The position numbers and the translations under genes are program-made. From Liolophura sinensis (taxonomy: Eukaryota > Mollusca > Polyplacophora > Chitonida > Chitonidae), in the NCBI RefSeq assembly GCF_032854445.1, contig NC_088304.1:24875704-24939703 (forward strand): a DNA stretch of 64,000 nt, written 5' to 3'. Every line of letters starts with the position of its first letter. Positions within the stretch are counted from its first letter, which is position 1. The notes under the pieces were generated by a model. The model saw only the letters and a list, made by a program, of their open reading frames with translations. It made no database searches and was not told the origin of the DNA. Shown here piece by piece: positions 55,948-64,000 of this stretch.

Positions 55948-57640
55948 AAATTTGTCTCCATGTACTCTCATTCTAACAGAAGATTTAGCTGAAAATGTAT
56001 CGCGCATACTTAACCCTGTGTACCACAGGGGACAACAATAAAAATTAAACATAGAGTTCCTATACAAGTGTATGTATTAAAAAACTTACTGAAAAAACTC
56101 TCAGTCACTGTTGCAAAAAAGTATCAGATGAGTATTAAAGAACAATCCTCCTCAAGAAAACATTGAAAAATAAAAATCTGATAGACGTGCTTCAGGCAAA
56201 TTTTGATTAACATGTCATAAAATACTTATGAAGATTTTATTAACACTTCTACGCCAAATAATGACTGCTTTACTGGCCATACCAGTTTAGTGCCCACGAG
56301 AAAAGTGCATACAAAACCTGAATATCAATGCTGTACTTTTGTGCAGTGACTATAAACATGTCTTGACTGAATGCTCCAGAAACTCAGGAGAATAACACAC
56401 GGAGATATATACTAAAAGCTTGGCCAACACGTAAACAGTATTGTGTCAAAAGTAGGTCCGTGCACGCATGCATTCAGACGGGCCTATAAATATGCCTCTG
56501 GGTGTTCTATGGTGACACCATTTTCCTCAAAAGACTCACATCGGTTTATTCGCACCGTTAGATAGTGTCTCGATCATTACACTCCGACAACACATGTATT
56601 AGCTATGATACATAAGCCTTATGTACACGTACGTTCACATCCGCCTACCCTGGCCTCATTTTCATATAAAACCACTTAAGCAAATATTTGCCAGCCATTT
56701 TTTTTTTCACAGCTGCTTCTTCTTTTTTTTTTTTTTTTTTTGGCAGGTTGAAATAACTGTAGTATTATTTGTAGACACGATGAGCTAATCCCTGACACCA
56801 ATCATCGTCTGAGACATAATATACGGCAGGCTGCCAGACATTGTTAACATTTTTCTCTTTGAAACATTCATTCAGGTACAAAACAGGTTTTTATTCCCTG
56901 CAATTGGAATAGTGTCTACACACCAGTGAGCTGTAAATTTCTGCAGCCTGAAAATCACCAAACTCTGTGATCCAGATAAAATAGTATCTTACTTTGTTAC
57001 AAAGTTCAACATCTGGCGTACAAACATCACACAGAAATAGAGAAAAAAAAAATCAATTCAGGAATGCCTCATTTACTTCTAGCCCAACTGTTAAAATGCT
57101 ATCAATCAACAGTTACCTGTGCATTTGAGAACAGCCACAGGTAAACTGCGACCCAACAGCCCGTGAGAAAGTCGAAGCCCTGTGATGTATTTGCATGTTT
57201 AAAAGATCAGAGACTGCTCTGCTTAGCTCAGCTCACAGCTACATATCATTATCAAGACAACTTGCATTCATTTACTACAAATGAACGTCTACCACTGCAG
57301 AGTGATTTCTTCGGGAGATGTCTTATCAAAATGTTTCGAGTCAGGATTAAAAACAATAGACATCATTCATAAACTACCACTTTTAACAAGGTCCAGTTTA
57401 CTGAGAAACCAGAGTTTTGTTTTGTTTTGTTCATATTTTCAAAAAAATTAAAACTGAGTGAATTTTTGGTAAATTCTTTATTAAAATAGGTATCAATACA
57501 AGCGTGTTTCATTTCAAGATATCAAACAATAAATCCATCTGTAACTGAGGCCCAAAACAGCCATGAACTCAAACTTTAAATAATAATTTTTTTCAGCAAT
57601 ACTTGTTATAATCTTTTAAACATTATATTGAACATCCTAA
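55948..57640. other. no gene seen
   Basis: AT-rich with T-runs near 56700-56740. Nothing recognised. Confidence 0.4.
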
Positions 57641-57645
57641 GACCT

Positions 57646-57910
57646 ATTTATTTATTTGATTGGTGTTTTACACCGTACTCAAGAATATTTCACTTATCAG
57701 GCAACGGCCAGCATTATGGTGGGAGAAAAGTGGGCAGAGCCCGGGGAAACCCATGACCATCCGCAGGTTGCTGGCAGACCTTCCCACGTACGGCCCGCGA
57801 GGAAGCCAGAATGAGCCGGACTTGAACTCACAGCATGCGCATTGGTGAGAGACTCCCAGGTCATTACGCTGTGCTAGGGTGCTAACCAACTGAACTGAAA
57901 TAGAGGCCCC
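57646..57910 (-). mobile_element. Full-length SINE (main family)
   Basis: All parts present from tail 'TTATTTGATTGGTGTTTTAC' to head 'TGCTAACCAACTGAACTG' and GGCCCCC. Confidence 0.95.
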
Positions 57911-58824
57911 CTGTGCGACTTGAAGATTCACCTGTATACCTGTGATGGCTAGAGTAGGTCCAGTCCAATCCCGTTGATATTTCACACATATGAGCATTTT
58001 AATAGGACCTGATGCAAGAGTCAAATCAAGTCAAAGTGAGTTTTACTCTCCTGTATGCTTAACACATCTGAATAATTCCTAGTAGAAGATTAATGTCTAT
58101 GCCTTGTCAATTCTAGAGCACCATAATTTAGAATTCATACTTGTACCAGCTATCTTTTCTTATTTATTTGCCGGAAGTTTTCCCTTGTATGACGTAGAAG
58201 TTTTACATATGGATTAAACTTGTGCCCAGGGTAAAACCACTGAGCTTTGGCAAATTAACGGCTATACCAATTGTGATGGGCAGATTGGTACCTCATATAA
58301 ATGTATCACAAATTTACCCAATATTTGTAATAAATAACAGGTAGTCCAGTTGGGAATGAACTTTTTAATTAATTGTTTGAGTACACATGTTGATACATGT
58401 GACTTTTACCTTCACCTCAAGGGCCATGTCCACATCAATGTCAACTTACTCTTCCTGATTACAGGTAAGCTATTTACCTTTGTCCCTGACCCTGTCTTTC
58501 ACATCTGTCCCCAATAACTAATCAATCACTGATTGCCTTCACCTGACAGGTAACTATCCGCATCAGCAGTCATCTGTGAAACCCACAAACAGCCCAAGCT
58601 AACACCTAGGGGTTAATAAAGGTTAAAGGTGTTACAAAACGGGGCTGTGTATCGAATTTCCGCAGCATGTACCTGTGTCCATACAAACATTGATCCAATT
58701 GGTCAAACGTTAAAAGTTCAAATGCTTACAAAACTGACACAGGTACACACGAATGTGTACAAGTCATCACCTGGACACTCATCCTTACAGCATATGCATG
58801 TATGCCCTGGATTCATATACATAC
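57911..58824. other. no gene seen
   Basis: Non-repetitive, no protein-like frame. Confidence 0.4.
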
Positions 58825-58890
58825 TGCCTGGTTTCCTCCAAACATAATCACGACTGCCACTGTATGAGTGAAATATTCTGATAAATTATA
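58825..58890 (+). mobile_element. SINE tail fragment
   Basis: 'CTGGTTTCCTCCAAACATAA' and 'GTATGAGTGAAATATTCTGA'. Confidence 0.65.
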
Positions 58891-59035
58891 CACACCCAGT
58901 ACAGGCAGAAAATAGCCAGAGTGATTCAGACTCGGAGGCAAATGTGAAGAATGAGGTGGGGGGCAACCTGACTTTGAAGCAGGGCCAATATGAAGAAGTG
59001 AGACATACATGTAATTTTACATACCAACAACTACA

Positions 59036-59305
59036 GAGACGGTGTGGCCGAGGGGGTTAGCACGCCAACGCGGTGCAATGATCCAGGATCCTCTCACCAA
59101 AGCAATCGATGTGAGTTCAAGTCCAGTTCATGCTGGCTTCCTCTCAGACTGTATGTAGAAAGGTCTGCCAGCAACCTGCACATGGTCATAGATTTTGTCT
59201 GGGCTCTGCCCAGTTTCCTCCCACCATAATGCTGGCCGTTGTCGTATAAGTGACATATTCTTGAGTACGGCATAAAACACCAATCCAATAAATAAACAAA
59301 ACACA
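59036..59305 (+). mobile_element. Full-length SINE, clearest tRNA-like head
   Basis: Begins 'GACGGTGTGGCCGAGGGGGT', close to the 5' part of Leu/Ser tRNAs (GTGGCCGAG), then B-box 'GAGTTCAAGTCC', central region and tail. Best evidence for the tRNA source of the family. Confidence 0.95.
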
Positions 59306-59984
59306 TGGTACTTGTATATCTGACATAATAACTCAAACCATTTCAAAGCCACAGTGAAAGCAAACATACTAAATGTCTGATAATTAGTTTTGCTCTTTTT
59401 CTTAAACACAAAGAAATATAATGGTAAAATCTGTACAGTAGAGAGCATAAACTAAGAATTCAGGGTTAAGAGCTGGTTTTCCCCTAATTTCTTTTTTTAT
59501 AGTTAACAGTACATTGTCATTTTTTTCTTCTGTTGAGTGTAGAGGAGGCCTTATATATACATGTAAGGTGTACCCATTTTTTCTGCATGTTTTTGGAACT
59601 TAACTTCAGATGTTTCTTCTCCATTTTGGACATGTAGGGCTGCTGTTAGTAAGCCAACAAAGCCCTGAGGAACTATTTATCTATAGTATAACCACTATAA
59701 CATTTCAAAAGACATATAAACTTACAATGTACTTACTTCCAAACTTCACATGGGACCCATGATAACCCATAAAATGAATAAAATGCAGAATGAATGCGTA
59801 CATGAGAAAATAAAACACTTTCACAAAAAACAAAAACACAAAATTTCAAAGTTCACAACTGCATTTATCATTCAGGTCAAGGACATCAACTTTACTGATG
59901 TGATTCATGTTTAATACTGTGCTTTAGAATTTTCCCTTATATATGATGGCAATCATGTTTATATGCATTCCACTACAGGTACTT
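59306..59984. other. no gene seen
   Basis: AT-rich, nothing recognised. Confidence 0.4.
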
Positions 59985-60060
59985 TAATTCCTCAACCTTT
60001 TCGCATGGTTGCAAGGTGCTTATTTAAGCATATTCTGAAGGCTTTATTTTCTCAAGACTG
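59985..60060. mobile_element. MITE family A, copy 4 (one end only)
   Basis: 'AATTCCTCAACCTTTTCGCA', 'TTGCAAGGTGCTTATTTAAG' and 'CATATTCTG' match the left end of the 49641 copy, then the sequence enters the 35-bp array. Confidence 0.7.
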
Positions 60061-61443
60061 TCAAAATCTCCACTGATATTGTTCTACGTAGACTGATAAA
60101 ACCAATGCTGATATTGTTCTGTTTAGAGCGTTAAAATCCATACTGATATTGTTCTGTGTAGACTGATAAAATCTCTACTGACATTGTACTGTGTAGACTG
60201 ATAAAATCACTGCTGATATTGTTCCGTGTAGACTGTTAAAATCACTGCTGATATTGTTCTGTGTAGACTGATAAAATCACTACTGACATTGTACTGTGTA
60301 GACTGATAAAATCACAACTGACATCGTTCTGTGTAGGACTGTTAAAATCACTGCTGATATTGTTCTGTGTAGATGGTTAAAATCCATACTGATATTGTTC
60401 TGTCAAGAGTGATAAAATCACTAATGATACTGTTCTGTGTAGACTGATAAAATCACTACTGATATTGTTCTGTGTGGACTGATAAAATCACTGCTGATAT
60501 TGTTCTGTGTAGACTGATAAAATCACTACTGATATTGTTCTGTGTAGACTGATAAAATCTCTACTAATATTGTTCTGTGTAGACTGATAAAATCACTACT
60601 GATATTGTTCTGTGTAGACTGATAAAATCACTACTGATATTGTTCTGTGTAGACTGATAAAATCACTGCTGATATTGTTCTGTGTAGATGGTTAAAATCC
60701 ATACTGATATTGTTCTGTCAAGAGTGATAAAATCACTAATGATATCGTTCTGTGTAGACTGATAAAATCACTAATGATATCATTCTGTGTAGACTGATAA
60801 AATCACTGCTGATATTGTTCGGTGTAGATGGTTAAAATCCATACTGATATTGTTCTGTCAAGAGTGATAAAATCACTAATGATACTGTTCTGTGTAGACT
60901 GATAAAATCACTACTGATATTGTTCTGTGTAGACTGATAAAATCACTAATGATATCGTTCTGTCTAGACTGATAAAATCACTACTGATATTGTTCTGTGT
61001 AGACTGATAAAATCACTACTGATATTGTTCTGTGTAGACTGATAAAATCACTACTGATATTGTTCTGTGTAGACTGATAAAATCACTACTGACATCGTTC
61101 TGTGTAGACTTAAAATCACTGCTGATATTGTTCTGTGTAGATGGTTAAAATCCACACTGATACTGTTCTGTCAAGAGTGATAAAATCACTAATGATATTG
61201 TTCTGTGTAGACTGTTAAAATCACTGCTGATATTGTTCTGTGTAGATGGTTAAAATCCACACTGATACTGTTCTGTCAAGAGTGATAAAATCACTAATGA
61301 TACTGTTCTGTCTAGACTGATAAAATCACTACTGATATTGTTCCGTGTAGACTGATAAAGTCACTGCTGATACTGTTCTGTGTAGACTGATAAAGTCACT
61401 ACTGATACTGTTCTGTGTAGACTGATAAAGTCACTACTGATAT
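60061..61443. repeat. 35-bp minisatellite (about 39 copies)
   Basis: Unit 'GTAGACTGATAAAATCACTA' plus 'CTGATATTGTTCTGT'. Recurring variants (GATGGTTAAAATCCATA, CAAGAGTGATAAAATCACTA) come in a fixed order several times (60355, 60685, 60825, 61135, 61235), so a higher-order block has been copied. Confidence 0.95.
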
Positions 61444-64000
61444 TACATGTACATGAATACAACACTTCCAAACAACTGACAATGCCTGAGGTGACAAACC
61501 TGAAGAGTTCATTTTTACTCAGCTCCTATTAACCCTGTGTACCAACCCCGAGGGTAGCAGTTAAACCCCCCACACCGTGTCACCTCAGGTTAAATTCTCT
61601 GCAATTCCCAGCAGTATCCCAGAACAGGATTGACAGTGTCAAATACAGCATTAACACATCAGAGAAGAGATTAACTCTGTCCTTCGATTGGCTGGTCAGA
61701 GTGATGAGTAAAAATAGGATGTGGACTACAGGTGAAAGTTGACTGATCCTTCGTAAAGCCAGAAAATCACTGAGACCAAAGCAGGCGCAATCTCGAGAGA
61801 TGAGAGAGAGAGAACCACGAGAGAGAGGGCAAGCTGAGGTGAAATCAGACAGACTTCCATGACATCACGGCAAAACAAAGGAACAATTCACACTGCATTT
61901 GCAATACAAGCCCCCTACAAGACTGTGATGCATTATTTTCTTCTCTTCCTTTAATAGCAGTTTTGTTCTCTCGATTTATGGCCGACCAAACATTGTTGTC
62001 CCAGTCATGTAGTACATGGTTGTCGTTGTTAAGCCAACGTCTCTTAAAACGTAACCATGACGCCATGTGCTCCGCTTGCAGAGCAGAGCTATACAAACAG
62101 CCACGTTTTTACTCGGCTTTTTTTTTAAAACCAGGAAACAATACAGCTGTTAACAAAGGAATGGAGTATATCCATGTACATAAAAAAGAAGTACATGTGT
62201 GTATCTATAGATATATATATATATATGTACACACACATCAAGAATAAAAAACCTTTTGTTTCTCAGTGAATTTCTGTGCCACTATAAAGGAAGGTGCCGA
62301 TCGCCAGAGGCATGTGGCAACTTTTACGAAGAGCTCTGTATTTTGAGGGCTTAATCAGTGCTTAAAACATCTAGTTTGAGTGCTTCATCAGTGCTTAAAA
62401 CATCTATTGCTTAATCACTAATTTGACACATTTCTTCTTGATCCTGGCCCTAGGCAACCAATGCTTTCTAAGTTGTGCAATTTTTCACAAACTAACAGAA
62501 GATATTCCTCAAAAAACTGGGTATATTTACATTGACAAATTTGTTTATTACAATGCAAGAGGTTGATTACATAAAATCCCTTTAGACAAAATCTCAAAAG
62601 CTTTATGTCTGAATCCAGGGATTTACAACTTGGAGATGTTTTACAGTGTTTTGTGATGACAAATGTAGATCTACCACAAGGCCATAATAAAACCTACCCA
62701 TCATATTAAAATTTTAAACTTTGTAGTAACAAATAGGTAACAAATGTAGTTCAACCGAGTTTTATTTCTTTTTTTGTGGTAATTCTTTGTGAGTCCGCCA
62801 TCACATCACAATCCTTAAGGCCTGCATGGGTTTACCTATACACTTTCAGCCAGGCTGACAGGCAGGCAGGCAAGGTAAGCCCTTTTTAATCCTCTAACAC
62901 ATGCAAATCTTCTCCTGTCAGATTTTAACAGGGAACGTACAAAACCTTTAATAAGTCCGTCCGTTTTCACAGGGACCAGTTCCTACAATTCCTGCAATCA
63001 TCAGGTAAGTGCACTTGGCCAGCTTGCCAAATCAAAAGTCTAACCCTCACACCTCAAAAACTCCGGCTCTATTGAACTCACTTTCGAATCGATGCATTCT
63101 AAAGGTGTATAAGTAATTATTTGGTCTCAAAATATAGATTATAGATCACCTTTTTTTATCAATGAGATCTTTTTATTTGTTAATCACACAGAAAGTGCAT
63201 TATGGGTGCACACGTTTTTTTTCTTTTGATGAGATTTTTTTTTTAATTTGCAAGTCTTGGAGAAATTACTTTCTGATTTAAGTAAAACAATCAGTTATTT
63301 TTCCCAGCATCATTTGCCTACATGTAAGATAATATCATTTAATTAACAAAATATTATATCATTTAAATAAGAAGATATACTTTGTAATTTTTTCGTTCCG
63401 GAGAGAGATGGTATTGTTTTATTCCCATTGTCACACAAATACTTCTTAACAGGTAAATACACTCAAAATCTATTCAAACTACACAGAATAGTCCAAGATG
63501 TTAATGTTTAATAAAATAATTTTTGATGACTCCAAATTTCGTTTATGTAATAAATCAATGAAAAGCAACCAATCTCATGTTCCTCGGGCAATTTCAGAGC
63601 TTTGAACAAACGACAGGTATATTTTCCCCCACATTGATGTGATAATGCTCCAAAAATAGGCAAGATGTTAAAATGTGCATGTCAACATTCCATATGGGCT
63701 AAGAATTGCAACAAAATCATCCATACAGCTGCACCTGTTAACAGGGCATAATAACCAACACACATGACCAATATTACATGGAATGGCTCACACAGCTAGC
63801 CTACAGAATCCACGGACACGCGGGCAACCAGTCGGCGAAATATAAACATCTTCCAGCGTGAACTAATTTCCTGTTTGCCCAAAAGATCCTGTTGATTGCG
63901 TAAAAAAAGCTAAATCTACAGAAAGGTAACTCTTTAAGTCGATGATAAACACTGGAATCTTACCGCATTGATACAGAATACAAACAGAGCACCGACAGCC
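61444..64000. other. no gene seen
   Basis: AT-rich. GA-rich microsatellite near 61793-61830, TA/CA microsatellite near 62205-62240, a short GCAG run near 62860. No convincing exon to the window end. Confidence 0.4.

Overview
This is a 64 kb piece of an animal nuclear genome, not a bacterial or viral replicon. It has spliced genes with GT-AG introns, long AT-rich introns, many tRNA-derived SINE copies, MITE-like elements and at least a dozen minisatellites. The most abundant SINE has a tRNA Leu/Ser-like head, a conserved middle ending near 'CCTCCCACCATAATGCTGG', and a tail read on the other strand as 'GGTGTTTTACGCCGTACTC'. It looks like the V-SINE/RUDI-type elements known from molluscs, so a mollusc or another lophotrochozoan is the best guess. 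That assignment rests on recognition, not on a search.

Left part (1-17,200). The window opens inside the 3' end of a GH26-type beta-mannanase on the + strand, whose reading frame is broken by a TGA at 460-462 but stays homologous to position 588. A single-exon FLYWCH zinc-finger ORF follows on the - strand (1299-1748). Next come the decayed RNase H end of a non-LTR retrotransposon (about 3240-4290, -), a 45-bp minisatellite with a 90-bp higher-order period (5.7-6.4 kb), and a Thr-rich 24-bp repeat fused to an open frame (7.1-7.6 kb). A 392-bp terminal-inverted-repeat element lies at 8305-8696. A long, apparently terminal exon of an unrecognised, disordered, lysine-rich protein is at 9009-10380 (+). 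The rest is SINEs, a 24-bp minisatellite (11.1-11.85 kb) and a satellite grown from a SINE tail (14.1-14.8 kb).

Main gene (17,247-52,207, - strand). A Slingshot cofilin phosphatase gene can be reconstructed exon by exon. Fifteen constitutive coding exons join in phase to give 1490 residues. A sixteenth, phase-2/phase-2 exon of 72 bp (38699-38770) looks like a cassette exon adding 24 basic residues. The protein has the SSH-N region, a DEK_C-like segment, the dual-specificity phosphatase domain with the HCKMGVSR active site, and a long disordered C-terminal half with conserved SSH motifs. Its introns hold most of the SINEs and minisatellites. One array at 36.1-36.45 kb carries six heat-shock-element-like triplets.

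Right part (52,208-64,000). No convincing coding exon is seen. It contains the 5' flank or 5' UTR introns of Slingshot, a GC-richer segment at about 55.1-55.4 kb that could be its promoter, several SINEs, and a 1.4 kb, 35-bp minisatellite (60.06-61.44 kb). That array appears to have grown inside a copy of a MITE family also seen at 39.9, 45.8 and 49.6 kb. I found no defence, biosynthetic or other multi-gene system. The notable features are repeat biology, the broken mannanase and the Slingshot cassette exon.
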